Both the position numbers and the translations under genes were made by a program. 64,000 nucleotides of DNA from Sphingobacteriaceae bacterium (lineage in GTDB: Bacteria > Bacteroidota > Bacteroidia > Sphingobacteriales > Sphingobacteriaceae): positions 186,001 to 250,000 of the forward strand of contig JAGIAD010000004.1 in NCBI GenBank assembly GCA_017745075.1, read 5' to 3'. This document shows, in pieces, positions 36,071-45,429 of the stretch. Within the stretch, counting starts at the first letter, position 1. Every line of letters starts with the position of its first letter. The notes below the pieces were generated by a model. It was given only the letters and a program-made list of their open reading frames with translations. It was not told where the DNA came from and did no database searches.

Positions 36071-37438
36071 ATGAAGAAGATTCTTTTATTAATGCTTTTA
36101 CCTATGGCGATTTTCGCTCAGTCTAATAAATTAACCAAAGCAGATAAAATTTATGGTTTGTCTAAATTTTGGCAGGAAGTAAATTACAACTTTGTTTATT
36201 TAAACAAAGTTGACCGCGTTAAATGGGATAGCACTTATAAAGCACTGATTACTTCTATTCCGGAAACCAAAACCGATTACGATTACTACCGTGAAATGCA
36301 GCGGTTCTGCGCAATGCTAAAAGATGGGCATACGAATATTTACATGCCAAGCGGTAAAGATTTTGAACCCATGAATACCATGTTTGGCAATTATCGCTTC
36401 TTTATCGAAAATGTAGAAAACAAAGCGATTATTACGCGCGTCAATCTCAGCAAAAAGGATGAAATTCCTGTTGGAAGCGAGGTTATAGAGGTGAATGGAA
36501 AGCCAACCGCCAAATACATCGCCGAAGATGTTGCGCCATACATATCTTCATCAACCAATTATGTTTTACAAGACTGGAGCATAAGTAAATTGCTGCAGGG
36601 ACTTGAAGGAAGCCAGTTCGAAATTAAAATCAAAAAACCAAAGGGACAGATTTTGACCTTAAAACTCACTCATCAGCGCACAGAAGAAAAGGAGGTTTTT
36701 CCTGCATTCCCTGCAGAATCATCCCTGCTGGATTTTAAATGGTATCCTAATAAGCTGGCTTATGTTGCACTGAATTCATTTGATGATCAAAAAATAGATT
36801 CTCTTTTTATCGCTAAACTGCCAGAATTATACCAGGCAAAATCAATAATAATTGATTTGAGAAATAACGGCGGAGGAAGTACGGGTATTGGGAGTTACAT
36901 CTTAAAATACCTAACCAATGATAGCCTGCTTTATGGCTCCCGCTATTCTACCCGGCAATTAAATTCGGCTTTTAAAGCCTGGGGAAAATTTACCTCAGCA
37001 AAAGATACAGTAAATAACGAATGGAATAAAAAGGCACTCTTAACCTATCAGGATAATTATTTTTATAATTTAGATTACCGTCCGTTGAAAAATCAATTGC
37101 AGGCAAAGCGCATCGTAGTCCCTACAGTTTTATTAATTGGCCATAATACAGCCTCGGCAGCTGAAGACTTTTTGATTTACGCGGATAACCAAAAGCATAT
37201 GACCAAAATCGGTAGAAATTCTTTTGGAAGTACAGGACAACCATACTTGTTTGATCTGCCTGGTGGGGGAAGAGCAAGGGTTTGTACCAAAAAGGATACC
37301 TATCCGGATGGGCGTGAATTCGTAGGCTATGGCGTAAAGCCTGATATCGAAATAATTCCAACGGTGAAAGATTTTATGGCCAACAAGGATGTAACCCTAG
37401 ATACTGCAATTGATTACCTGAGTAAAAAGACAAAATAA
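36071..37438 (+). CDS. S41 family peptidase (C-terminal-processing-protease-like)
   Basis: 455 residues from the Met that opens a signal peptide (MKKILLLMLLPMAIFAQS); an upstream TTG frame start at 36032 would add 13 residues and disrupt it. The PDZ-like part (PVGSEVIEVNGKPTAKYI) is near residue 135, and the S41 core has IIDLRNNGGGSTGIGSYIL near 260 and the catalytic serine S362 in HNTASAAEDF. The Lys of the Ser-Lys dyad is replaced by a longer spacing, as in tricorn-like members. Periplasmic protease. Flanked by two near-identical terminators, so a single-gene unit. Confidence 0.9.
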   Translation: MKKILLLMLLPMAIFAQSNKLTKADKIYGLSKFWQEVNYNFVYLNKVDRVKWDSTYKALITSIPETKTDYDYYREMQRFCAMLKDGHTNIYMPSGKDFEPMNTMFGNYRFFIENVENKAIITRVNLSKKDEIPVGSEVIEVNGKPTAKYIAEDVAPYISSSTNYVLQDWSISKLLQGLEGSQFEIKIKKPKGQILTLKLTHQRTEEKEVFPAFPAESSLLDFKWYPNKLAYVALNSFDDQKIDSLFIAKLPELYQAKSIIIDLRNNGGGSTGIGSYILKYLTNDSLLYGSRYSTRQLNSAFKAWGKFTSAKDTVNNEWNKKALLTYQDNYFYNLDYRPLKNQLQAKRIVVPTVLLIGHNTASAAEDFLIYADNQKHMTKIGRNSFGSTGQPYLFDLPGGGRARVCTKKDTYPDGREFVGYGVKPDIEIIPTVKDFMANKDVTLDTAIDYLSKKTK

Positions 37439-37457
37439 GCAAATTGTCAATTCTTGA

Positions 37458-37486
37458 AGTCCTGCCAAATTGGTAGGACTTTTTTT
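37458..37486 (+). terminator. Intrinsic terminator (twin of 35894-35921)
   Basis: AGTCCTGCC-AAATT-GGTAGGACT and a T run, 19 bases after the S41 stop and 14 bases before the next ATG. The thioredoxin-like gene therefore needs readthrough or a promoter overlapping the hairpin. Confidence 0.85.
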
Positions 37487-37499
37487 ATATTTATCGCGG

Positions 37500-38042
37500 A
37501 TGAAAATTTACCTGGTTATTCTGCTTTCTGTTTTTTCCTTAGCCGTATTTGCACAGGATGCTCCTGTTAAATGGGCCACACAAGAAACTTTCTTCGAAGA
37601 TTTAAGAGGTAAAGATTTACCGTCTTTTAATGGTTTAACCGTCAATAAAAAACCGTTCTCCAATGCCGATTTAAAAAACCAGGTAGTGGTGATTAATTTT
37701 TGGTTCGAAAAATGCCCGCCCTGTATTGCCGAAATGCCCGAATTAAACAATTTGGTGGCCAAATATGGCAGAAAGGCGGTAAGGTTTATCGGGATTACCC
37801 ATGATAGCCCGGCCAGTGCCAGGCGATTTCAAAAAAGAAACGGTTATCAATACGAAATTGTATCACTGAGTAAAGACGGGATCAGGAAACTGAATATAAA
37901 TCATGGTTTCCCATCGAATGTATTGGTTGGGAAAGATGGAAAGATTATCTATGCCACAGCCAATATTTCTTTTTCCGACCCGCAGTTTAAAGCTAAATCG
38001 ATACTTTTTGAAGCGCAGTTGAAGGCAGTGGTAGAAAATTAA
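37500..38042 (+). CDS. TlpA-like thioredoxin-fold protein
   Basis: 180 residues from the Met at 37500, which opens a signal peptide (MKIYLVILLSVFSLAVFAQ). The thioredoxin-like active site is C72-P-P-C75 in WFEKCPPC, with the cis-Pro near GFPSNVLVG. The TlpA/ResA-like layout suggests a periplasmic thiol-disulfide role, for example in cytochrome c maturation or protein repair. The start lies 14 bases after a terminator T run. Confidence 0.9.
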   Translation: MKIYLVILLSVFSLAVFAQDAPVKWATQETFFEDLRGKDLPSFNGLTVNKKPFSNADLKNQVVVINFWFEKCPPCIAEMPELNNLVAKYGRKAVRFIGITHDSPASARRFQKRNGYQYEIVSLSKDGIRKLNINHGFPSNVLVGKDGKIIYATANISFSDPQFKAKSILFEAQLKAVVEN

Positions 38043-38074
38043 CGGCCAATGGGAACTTGGCGTATTAAATACTT

Positions 38075-38114
38075 ATCTTAGTTTAAGATGGGCTTTCATC
38101 TTAGCCCGATCTTA
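38075..38114 (+). other. Alternative hairpins ahead of the Pr6Pr gene
   Basis: Three copies of ATCTTA (38075, 38098, 38109) and one TAAGAT (38084-38089). TAAGATGGGCT (38084-38094) pairs best with AGCCC-g-ATCTTA (38103-38114), giving 11 bp. The first ATCTTA can pair with the same TAAGAT, so two folds exclude each other. The start codon is 6 bases downstream. Confidence 0.4.
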
Positions 38115-38119
38115 TTTCT

Positions 38120-38743
38120 ATGGATTTAAATAAAAATTTCAGGCCGTTTGTTATTTGTGCTGCCGTTGTTGTATGGTTTTCTCTGGCAATTCAGTTCTCT
38201 GTAAGTTTACAGCTCCTGAATAATGATTACCTAACAACAATTAAAGCGTTTTTATCTTACTTTACGGTATTAACCAATATTATTGTTGCTATTTGCTTTA
38301 CCCGTTTATCTTTTGTTAAACAGGGTAAATCAGGGAGTTTATTCATTCAAGCACCTGCATTAACAGCCATAACGGTTTATATTGTGGTAGTAGGCCTGAT
38401 TTACAATATTATGCTGCGAGGTTTAGTATTGCCTGCAGGTTTGGCAGCGAGGTTAGCCGATGAACTTCTGCATGTGGTAAGTCCCTTAATCTTTTTATTT
38501 TTCTGGGTTTTCTTCGTTAAAAAATCAACGCTACAGTACAAACAGGCCATGAGTTGGCTGGCTTATCCGTTTCTTTATGTCGTATTTATTGTGATTAGGG
38601 GTTATCTGATTAATAAATACCCCTATCCATTTATCGATGTGGTACAATTGGGTTATCCAACAGCCATTCTGAATGCAGATGTGGTTATGCTTATCTTCTG
38701 GCTTTTATCGCTCTTCTTTATATTTACAGGTAAGAAAACCTGA
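38120..38743 (+). CDS. Pr6Pr family membrane protein
   Basis: 207 residues with six predicted membrane helices (about 10-30, 42-62, 78-100, 115-132, 145-165, 185-203). Conserved features: the YFTVLTNI segment after helix 2 and HxVSPLIFLFFW in helix 4. The family relates to eukaryotic FAR-17a/AIG1-like proteins (fatty-acid ester hydrolases); the bacterial role is not established. It ends 3 bases before the stop of the convergent bestrophin gene. Confidence 0.82.
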   Translation: MDLNKNFRPFVICAAVVVWFSLAIQFSVSLQLLNNDYLTTIKAFLSYFTVLTNIIVAICFTRLSFVKQGKSGSLFIQAPALTAITVYIVVVGLIYNIMLRGLVLPAGLAARLADELLHVVSPLIFLFFWVFFVKKSTLQYKQAMSWLAYPFLYVVFIVIRGYLINKYPYPFIDVVQLGYPTAILNADVVMLIFWLLSLFFIFTGKKT

Positions 38744-38746
38744 AAC

Positions 38747-39637
38747 TTAAAGAACATACTCGTCATTTATAGGTTTAACCGGTCCCGGGATTTCTTCTTC
38801 TTCGAGCATCTGCAAAAGATTGATCTCTATTGTCCGGGTAATCTGGTTAAGCGGAACGCCTGCCGAATTGCTTTCGAAAGGGTTTATAAGGCTCATCCCA
38901 TTAATCTGAGTAGATACAAATACAAAACCAATTAACCAGCCCAAAAATATGGCTGCGGGCCCTGCATCCTTGCTGATTACGAGGGTAAATGTAACCACGA
39001 ACAACCAGATAAATACTTTAGTGAGGTAGCTATAGGTAGTAGGAAATATAGTGTTCTTGATGCGCTCGCTCATACCCATCGAATCAGAAAATCTTGTAAG
39101 CATCTCATTGATTTCGATAAAACGGAAACCATCAATTGCATTCGCTTTTGATAACTTTTGTAAATCCCTCGATTGAATGTTTAAAAGGGCATTATGCTTA
39201 TTGGTATGTTTTTCTATTTCTTTTAAATCTGCTTCGGGCAGGTATTTGATATAAATTTCATCTACGGCATTTCTTAAATTTGCTTTTAACGCATACAGGA
39301 AGGCAATATGCCTGTAAATCATCCGTTTTACGCTTTCTTCATCCTCATCAACATAATTGATCAATGCCCTTGCAAAAGAGCGCGAATCGTTCACTAATGC
39401 GCCCCATATTTTACGGGCCTCCCACCATCTATCGTACGCCTGGTTGTTGTTAAAACCAATAAAAAAGGCAATGGCCGTACCCAAAACCGTTGGAATAATG
39501 GATGGAATAGAAAAATGATGTGCAATTAAATATTCGCGCACAAAATAAGTTATGGTACAGGACGCAATCATGATCAGATCAACGTGCCAGGTATTTCTTA
39601 AAATTCTACTTAATCTGATGTTCTGTATTAAAAGCAT
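38747..39637 (-). CDS. Bestrophin family ion channel
   Basis: 296 residues. The family signature NNQAYDRWWEARKIWGALVNDSRSFAR is at about residues 64-90, with hydrophobic helices at about 20-38, 42-60, 205-222 and 226-245. Bacterial bestrophins (such as the Klebsiella one) are pentameric channels, mostly cation-selective. The long soluble helical middle (90-195) fits the cytoplasmic domain. Divergent from the MFS gene; convergent with Pr6Pr with only 3 bases between stops. Confidence 0.92.
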   Translation of the reverse strand: MLLIQNIRLSRILRNTWHVDLIMIASCTITYFVREYLIAHHFSIPSIIPTVLGTAIAFFIGFNNNQAYDRWWEARKIWGALVNDSRSFARALINYVDEDEESVKRMIYRHIAFLYALKANLRNAVDEIYIKYLPEADLKEIEKHTNKHNALLNIQSRDLQKLSKANAIDGFRFIEINEMLTRFSDSMGMSERIKNTIFPTTYSYLTKVFIWLFVVTFTLVISKDAGPAAIFLGWLIGFVFVSTQINGMSLINPFESNSAGVPLNQITRTIEINLLQMLEEEEIPGPVKPINDEYVL

Positions 39638-39786
39638 ATGATCTAATGGAAAATGAATTCGTTACGGATGAAAATACAAAACTAAAGCCGAAATGTTTGG
39701 TCCTGTAACAAATTAAATGGCAAACAGTGCAGGTTGCCGTTTATGATTCAAATGTTTATCTTGGGAAACCAAATATTCTATTTCTC

Positions 39787-41310
39787 ATGAGCGAAACTTT
39801 ACCCAGGAACAATATTTTTAAAGTAATTGGTGCATCATCTTTAGGCACGCTGATCGAATGGTATGATTTTTACATTTTTGGTAGCCTTGCGGTTATCATT
39901 GGCCATCAGTTGTTTCCGGAAGATGCAGGAGCATCTGCCTTAATTAATACCCTGGCTATTTTTGCAGCAGGTTTTATTGTCCGTCCGTTTGGTGCATTGG
40001 TTTTTGGCAGGCTTGGCGATTTAATTGGCAGAAAATATACTTTTCTGCTCACTTTGGTACTCATGGGTGGATCGACATTTTTTATCGGTTTAATCCCCTC
40101 TTACAAAAGCATCGGTTATGCTGCCCCAATCTTGGTTTTAATATTAAGGCTAATACAGGGTTTGGCTTTGGGTGGCGAATATGGTGGTGCTGCAACCTAT
40201 GTGGCAGAGCATGCCCCTAAAAACAAACGTGGTTTTTTTACCAGCTGGATCCAAACTACCGCAACATTGGGTTTGTTCCTTTCATTAGGGATTATCGTCA
40301 TCACGAAAAATATTTTAGGCGCTGAAACATTTGGCAGCTGGGGCTGGAGGATTCCCTTTCTGTTATCGATAGTATTGGTTGTGGTTTCGATTTATATCCG
40401 CATGAAAATGCACGAATCGCCCCTGTTTTCTAAATTGAAGGCTGAAGGCAATGTTTCAAAAAATCCACTGAAAGAGAGTTTCAGTAACAAAGCTAATTTT
40501 AAAATGGTGCTTCTGGCCTTATTTGGTGCAACCATGGGGCAAGGGGTAATCTGGTATACCGGGCAGTTTTATGCCCAATCATTTTTAGAAAATACCTGCA
40601 AACTGGACTTTAACGATTCAAGGTATATTTTACTTTGGGGAATAGCTTTTGCAACACCTTTTTTCGTGGTGTTCGGCGCCTGGAGTGATAAAGTTGGCCG
40701 GAAATGGATTATGCTTAGCGGAATGCTGTTGGGGATTCTTTTTTATCGCCCTATCTATCAAATATTTTTAGATGATACCGATTATACAAAAACTGAACAG
40801 ACCGATATTTTATCTGCCGTCCCGGCTCCGGTAACTTCTGTTTTAATCGCGAACTCAACTGATAGTTTACGCACAGCTTCTACTAAGGTAACGCTTAAAA
40901 ATGGAGCTTCTTTTAACAGGGTGCAAACTGATACGGTTTCTGCAACAAAAGGGATTCTTGTGGGCAAAGAAGTAATAAAAGACAAAGTTTTGCCTAGGCC
41001 GGTGTTCTGGAAGTTTATTGGCTTAATCTTCTTCCAGATTTTGCTGGTAACCATGGTTTATGGACCAATTGCGGCTTTCCTGGTTGAGCTATTTCCTACT
41101 AAAATCAGGTACACCTCTATGTCACTGCCTTATCATATCGGTAACGGTGTTTTTGGCGGGCTTGTGCCATTTATTGCAACACTAATTGCAAGTTTTTCAG
41201 GCGCTACACCATTATCTGGCCTTTGGTACCCGATTGGCATAGCGGCTTTAAGCTTGCTTATTGGCACCATTTATTTGTCAAATAAAAGAGATGAAAATAT
41301 TAACGATTAG
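39787..41310 (+). CDS. MFS transporter, metabolite:H+ symporter (MHS) type
   Basis: 507 residues from the Met at 39787 (MSETLPRNN); an upstream frame start at 39727 adds 20 unlikely residues. Twelve helices in MHS order; signatures include GTLIEWYDFYIFGSLA in helix 1, RPFGALVFGRLGDLIGRKYTF (MFS motif A) and LGGEYGGAATYVAEHAP. A hydrophilic stretch at about 325-400, between the two C-terminal helix groups, is unusually long. Family members import organic acids, betaine or shikimate. The next gene, a small membrane protein, begins 5 bases after the stop. Confidence 0.88.
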   Translation: MSETLPRNNIFKVIGASSLGTLIEWYDFYIFGSLAVIIGHQLFPEDAGASALINTLAIFAAGFIVRPFGALVFGRLGDLIGRKYTFLLTLVLMGGSTFFIGLIPSYKSIGYAAPILVLILRLIQGLALGGEYGGAATYVAEHAPKNKRGFFTSWIQTTATLGLFLSLGIIVITKNILGAETFGSWGWRIPFLLSIVLVVVSIYIRMKMHESPLFSKLKAEGNVSKNPLKESFSNKANFKMVLLALFGATMGQGVIWYTGQFYAQSFLENTCKLDFNDSRYILLWGIAFATPFFVVFGAWSDKVGRKWIMLSGMLLGILFYRPIYQIFLDDTDYTKTEQTDILSAVPAPVTSVLIANSTDSLRTASTKVTLKNGASFNRVQTDTVSATKGILVGKEVIKDKVLPRPVFWKFIGLIFFQILLVTMVYGPIAAFLVELFPTKIRYTSMSLPYHIGNGVFGGLVPFIATLIASFSGATPLSGLWYPIGIAALSLLIGTIYLSNKRDENIND

Positions 41311-41315
41311 ATAAT

Positions 41316-41567
41316 ATGAATACCTTAAAGAAATTTTTAGGCTTGGTTTGGATGGTTTTGGGGCCATTAACAATGACCTTTTTGTTTATTCAGGCGGTAG
41401 AGAAGGTGGGCTTAACCCATACCGATATCGAACGTACCAATACCATTCTGCAATGGGCAATTATCCTGTTTATCTTCCTGCCCATTAGTTTGGGACTGAT
41501 GATATTCGGCTTTTACGCATGGAAAGGTGAATATGACCACTTGCCTGAAAGTTCGGAGGAATTGTAA
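41316..41567 (+). CDS. Small two-helix membrane protein (DUF6814-like)
   Basis: 83 residues: two hydrophobic helices (about 6-26 and 45-68) and a short acidic tail (LPESSEEL). It follows the MHS transporter gene by 5 bases, so is co-transcribed and possibly an accessory of the transporter. I believe it belongs to DUF6814, which commonly sits beside such transporters, but this is from memory of the layout. Confidence 0.65.
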   Translation: MNTLKKFLGLVWMVLGPLTMTFLFIQAVEKVGLTHTDIERTNTILQWAIILFIFLPISLGLMIFGFYAWKGEYDHLPESSEEL

Positions 41568-41583
41568 CGCAGGTGTTCTTTCC

Positions 41584-42375
41584 TTAATCTGCCTTGGGAC
41601 TGATATTTTTTAACCCGTTATAAACCAGCTGTGCAATGGCTTTGGCGCCTTCGGGTTGGAAATGGGTGTTGTCTTTTAGTCCTTTTGGATAAGCCTGGTA
41701 TTTGGCCGAGTCTAAATTCATAAAGAAATGTTTGCTTACAAACTCATTTCCTTTTGTAGTGAAAAAATCTGCTGAAAGTGAAGTAAGATCGATAAAGGCT
41801 ACATTGAGCTCCTTAGCCACATCTTTCACCGCTTGCGGATATTCGCCGTGGGCACTGCCCAGTTTCCCATCTTTCCATGGATAATTACGCGTAACCGGTG
41901 TAATGAGGATCGGAAAAGCACCTTTTTCTCTTGTTTCTTTTACATACAGCCTTAAAAAATCTTTATAACCTGGAATATCAACATAGCGTTCGGGTTTATC
42001 TTTGGCGGCATCATTATGCCCAAACTGGATTAATACCAGGTCGTTTTTTTGAAGGGCCGATAAAACTTCTTTCCACCTGCCCTCTTCAAAAAAAGTACGG
42101 GTGCTCCTGCCGCCCTTGGCCTTATCGATAACCAAAGCACTGTCGCTTTTAATCAGCCCGTTTAATTTTTTTAAGCTATCTTTTGTTAAAAACTGTTGAA
42201 ATACCTGTCCCCAGCCTGTTAAGGGATACTTTTTCTGCAAATAACCTTCATCAAGGGTATAATTTGCTACAGTAGAATCGCCGATTAAATATACTTTAAC
42301 GGGCTTGGGTTTCATAATGAAAGACATCAGTAAAACAGTGCCAAGGATTGCGATAAGGTATTTGTAGTTTTTCAT
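41584..42375 (-). CDS. Rhamnogalacturonan acetylesterase (CE12, SGNH hydrolase)
   Basis: 263 residues from the Met opening a signal-like N-terminus (MKNYKYLIAILGTVLLMS). SGNH blocks: IGDST (nucleophile S34), KGGRSTRTF, FGHND (block III) and DNTHFQPEGA (catalytic Asp and His). Removes acetyl groups from the rhamnogalacturonan backbone so other enzymes can act. The start is 5 bases after the GH43 gene stop, so the two form an operon. A paralogue lies at 60549-61289. Confidence 0.93.
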   Translation of the reverse strand: MKNYKYLIAILGTVLLMSFIMKPKPVKVYLIGDSTVANYTLDEGYLQKKYPLTGWGQVFQQFLTKDSLKKLNGLIKSDSALVIDKAKGGRSTRTFFEEGRWKEVLSALQKNDLVLIQFGHNDAAKDKPERYVDIPGYKDFLRLYVKETREKGAFPILITPVTRNYPWKDGKLGSAHGEYPQAVKDVAKELNVAFIDLTSLSADFFTTKGNEFVSKHFFMNLDSAKYQAYPKGLKDNTHFQPEGAKAIAQLVYNGLKNISPKAD

Positions 42376-42380
42376 TTTTA

Positions 42381-44021
42381 CTAATTTAGTGGTTGTACGC
42401 GGAACCAATCATATTCGGCAATTCCAGAGTCGTTTGTCTGGGTATCTCTTATGGCAAACAGGCCTATTTTAGCACCGATCCATTGTCCTGCCGTGGCCTG
42501 AAATTCATCACCCACACTGATAAAATTTATGCCATCTTCACTATAAAGAAACTGGCATTTTGCACCTGCAGAAACTTTTACACGAAAGTAGACTAAGCCC
42601 GATTTCAGCCTGACGATTTCTTTTTCATTCTCTGCTTTGCCCTTGTCGGCATTTTGACCCAGGCCATATACCAGGTATAGCCCATCTTTTTTGCTTTTAA
42701 TACTAATTTGCGCATAACTTCTTCCCATGATTACCAAGCCCGTTTTTTCATTTCCCAATTTCGGATTGGGTTTAAACAGGAGTTTTGTGGTTACCATAAA
42801 TTCATCGGCAGGGAATTTCTGCATCAGCAGATTCGGAACATCCCAAAGGTTTTTAGCTTCATCAGGAATTTTTGAAGTATATAATTTCAATAAACCACCA
42901 GTAGCATCAGTAAATAACCAGGTGGGCTGCGGGTTGGCCTGCCATTGCCATTGCAAACCCAATTGCGCTGTACTAAATTCGTCACTCTCAACTGGCGTTT
43001 CGATCGGATAAATCTTGCCTACATTTGGCTTTTTATAGCTGATAACGGGTTCGCCTTTTCCATCACCATCTGTATCAATACCGATAACGGGCCAGTTATT
43101 TATCCATTTCATAGGCTGCAGATGGATTACCCGGCCATAAGCATCTTTATCCTGAAAATGAAGAAACCAATCTTCGCCTGTTTGAGTATTTACCCAAGCT
43201 CCCTGGTGAGGACCATTTATCGCAGATTTTCCCTGGTCCATGACGATTTTTCTTTCGTATGGACCATAAATGTTTTTGCTCCTTAAAACCAGTTGCCAGC
43301 CTGTTGCAACTCCTCCGGCCGGTGCAAACAGATAATAATAGCCATTGCGTTTATAAAATTTTGGCCCTTCGATGGTTGGATCCGATTCATGTCCATCGTA
43401 TACAATCCTTCCTGTTTCTGTCGCTTTTGAGCCATCATTAGTAAGCGGCATAATGGCCACTACGCTCTTAATGCCTGCACGGCTGCCCGCATAGGCATAA
43501 GCCAGGTAAGCTTTGCCATCTTCATCCCAAAACGGACAAGGATCAATTAAACCTTTACCTGCCACCACCAATTTTGGTGCAGACCACTCCCCTGTTATGG
43601 TTTTTGCCTTCGTAAAATAAATGCCAAAATCAGGATCCGGGTAATAAATATAAAATTCGCCATTTCGATAACGGATAGAAGGTGCCCAAACACCATTGCC
43701 ATGTTGTGTTTTTTCAAAGTGCTCAAATGGAGGCTGACGTTTTAAAGCATGACCGATTATTTTCCAGTTGACCAGGTCTTTCGAATGCAGGATTGGCAAG
43801 CCCGGGATGGCATCGAAGCTGGAAGCGATCATGTAAAAATCGTCGCCTACCCGGATGGCATCGGGATCAGAATAATCGGCATTGATTACCGGATTCTTAT
43901 ACTTTCCGTTACCCTGATCGGCAACCCAAACTTTAGAAATGTATTGGTTATCTGTTCTTTGCTGGGCAAATGCATTTATACCAAGGCTTAAAATCAGGAC
44001 TGAAGTGTATAGATATTTCAC
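42381..44021 (-). CDS. Glycoside hydrolase family 43 protein
   Basis: 546 residues with a signal peptide (1-20). Five-bladed propeller catalytic domain (about 40-335): the base D in ADYSDPDAIRVGDDFYMIASSF, the middle D in LIDPCPFWDEDGKAYL, and the acid E in DPTIEGPKFYKRNGYYYLF. A C-terminal concanavalin-like beta-sandwich (about 345-545) is the GH43 subfamily layout of arabinofuranosidases and xylosidases. In this locus I infer removal of arabinose from pectin side chains. It is the first gene of the two-gene unit with CE12. Confidence 0.9.
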   Translation of the reverse strand: MKYLYTSVLILSLGINAFAQQRTDNQYISKVWVADQGNGKYKNPVINADYSDPDAIRVGDDFYMIASSFDAIPGLPILHSKDLVNWKIIGHALKRQPPFEHFEKTQHGNGVWAPSIRYRNGEFYIYYPDPDFGIYFTKAKTITGEWSAPKLVVAGKGLIDPCPFWDEDGKAYLAYAYAGSRAGIKSVVAIMPLTNDGSKATETGRIVYDGHESDPTIEGPKFYKRNGYYYLFAPAGGVATGWQLVLRSKNIYGPYERKIVMDQGKSAINGPHQGAWVNTQTGEDWFLHFQDKDAYGRVIHLQPMKWINNWPVIGIDTDGDGKGEPVISYKKPNVGKIYPIETPVESDEFSTAQLGLQWQWQANPQPTWLFTDATGGLLKLYTSKIPDEAKNLWDVPNLLMQKFPADEFMVTTKLLFKPNPKLGNEKTGLVIMGRSYAQISIKSKKDGLYLVYGLGQNADKGKAENEKEIVRLKSGLVYFRVKVSAGAKCQFLYSEDGINFISVGDEFQATAGQWIGAKIGLFAIRDTQTNDSGIAEYDWFRVQPLN

Positions 44022-44314
44022 TTTATGATGTTTTTTAAATATTTGGTTAGTAATAGCTTATGTAGAAGATGCTGAAACAAGCTCAGCATATAGCCTCCCG
44101 GTCTGCTAACAAGATTAAGCCTTTTTTTATTTTCTGGCAAGTGGTTATTGTGCAATCGTTCCCGACATCGTTTGCAATGATTAATTTTGAAAAAACTTCC
44201 TTCTGACGGATATTAATGTTTAAAATTGTTCATCATATATTTTAAAAATACGGCTGCGTGAATAAAGTTTATACTTTACGTGGCCGATTTTAATTTAAGC
44301 CTAACCAAATTGAT
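44022..44314. other. Divergent promoter region of the pectin locus
   Basis: 293 bases between GH43 (leftward) and pectinesterase (rightward), AT-rich. GATGCTGAAACAAGCTCAGCAT near 44069-44090 is a small repeat remnant like that at 17672. TATACTTTACG near 44270 could be the -7 box for the rightward operon. No clear operator. Confidence 0.4.
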
Positions 44315-45271
44315 ATGAAAGCAATCAGCCTGTTTTTACTTTTAGCAATTTCATCTATTGCAAATGCCTTTGATGTTAAACCCGATTTTATTGTGGCTGC
44401 AGATGGAAGTGGAAACTTTAAAACGGTGCAGGAAGCAATACATGCAGTACCCGATTTCAGAAACAAAACGACCATAATCTTTATCAAAAAAGGCATTTAT
44501 AAGGAAAAACTAATTCTGGCAGCCACAAAGAAAAATGTAAAACTTGTTGGGGAAAGCTTAAATGAAACTATTTTAACTTACGATGATTATGCGCAGAAGA
44601 AAAATGCCTTTGGCGAGGAAAAAGGTACTTCGGGTTCATCAAGCTTTTATATATATGGTGAAGGCTTTTCTGCCGAGAACATTACCTTCGAAAATTCATC
44701 AGGCCCGGTGGGGCAGGCCGTTGCAGTTTGGGCCGGGGGCGACAAATTAATTTTTACCAACTGCAGGTTTTTGGGCTTTCAGGACACCCTTTATACCTAT
44801 GGAGGCAATAACCGCCAGTACTATAAAAATTGCTACATCGAGGGGACAGTCGATTTTATTTTTGGGGCGTCTACAGCCTGGTTCGAAAGCTGTACCATTT
44901 TTTGCAAAAAGGGCGGTTACATTACGGCGGCATCAACTGCTGATACAACAAAATTTGGTTATGTATTAAATAAATGCAAAATCAAAGGGGATGCTCCTCC
45001 CAATAGTTTTTACCTGGGCCGCCCCTGGAGGCCATATGCCAAAGTTGTTTACCTCAATTGCGAACTGCCTGATTTTATCCGTGCCGAAGGGTGGAACAAT
45101 TGGGGTAAAGAAAGCAATGAGAAAACCGCTTATTATGCAGAATACAAAAGTACCGGCAAAGGTGCCGATCCAAAAAACAGGGTAAAATGGTCGCGCCAAT
45201 TAACAGATGCAGAATACAGGGATTATATTTTGGAAAACGTTTTCCGTGGATGGAATCCGGAATTGAAATAA
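44315..45271 (+). CDS. Pectinesterase (CE8)
   Basis: 318 residues with a signal peptide (about 1-18). Right-handed beta-helix with the full catalytic set: Q134 (GQAVA), acid/base D157 (GFQDTLY), nucleophile D180 (GTVDFIFG), R236 and W238 (LGRPWRP). Removes methyl esters from homogalacturonan, giving pectate and methanol. First gene of the rightward pectin run. A second CE8 lies at 61286-62317. Confidence 0.95.
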   Translation: MKAISLFLLLAISSIANAFDVKPDFIVAADGSGNFKTVQEAIHAVPDFRNKTTIIFIKKGIYKEKLILAATKKNVKLVGESLNETILTYDDYAQKKNAFGEEKGTSGSSSFYIYGEGFSAENITFENSSGPVGQAVAVWAGGDKLIFTNCRFLGFQDTLYTYGGNNRQYYKNCYIEGTVDFIFGASTAWFESCTIFCKKGGYITAASTADTTKFGYVLNKCKIKGDAPPNSFYLGRPWRPYAKVVYLNCELPDFIRAEGWNNWGKESNEKTAYYAEYKSTGKGADPKNRVKWSRQLTDAEYRDYILENVFRGWNPELK

Positions 45272-45429
45272 ATGCATTAATCTATTGATATTCAGGATAT
45301 AATTAGCTATTTGTAGCAGTCTTTTTGCCTTATTTTCCGGTAACGATTGCATAGATTTCTCTTCGGTTTTAGCTGTAAACAACGTACACTTGTTGTTACA
45401 ATAACCAAGTATAATTAACGGTGCAAATA

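Noticed and set aside
42945..43286. 113-codon frame opposite GH43
   Set aside because: Shadow of the GH43 coding sequence; no domain, no spacing consistent with a gene.
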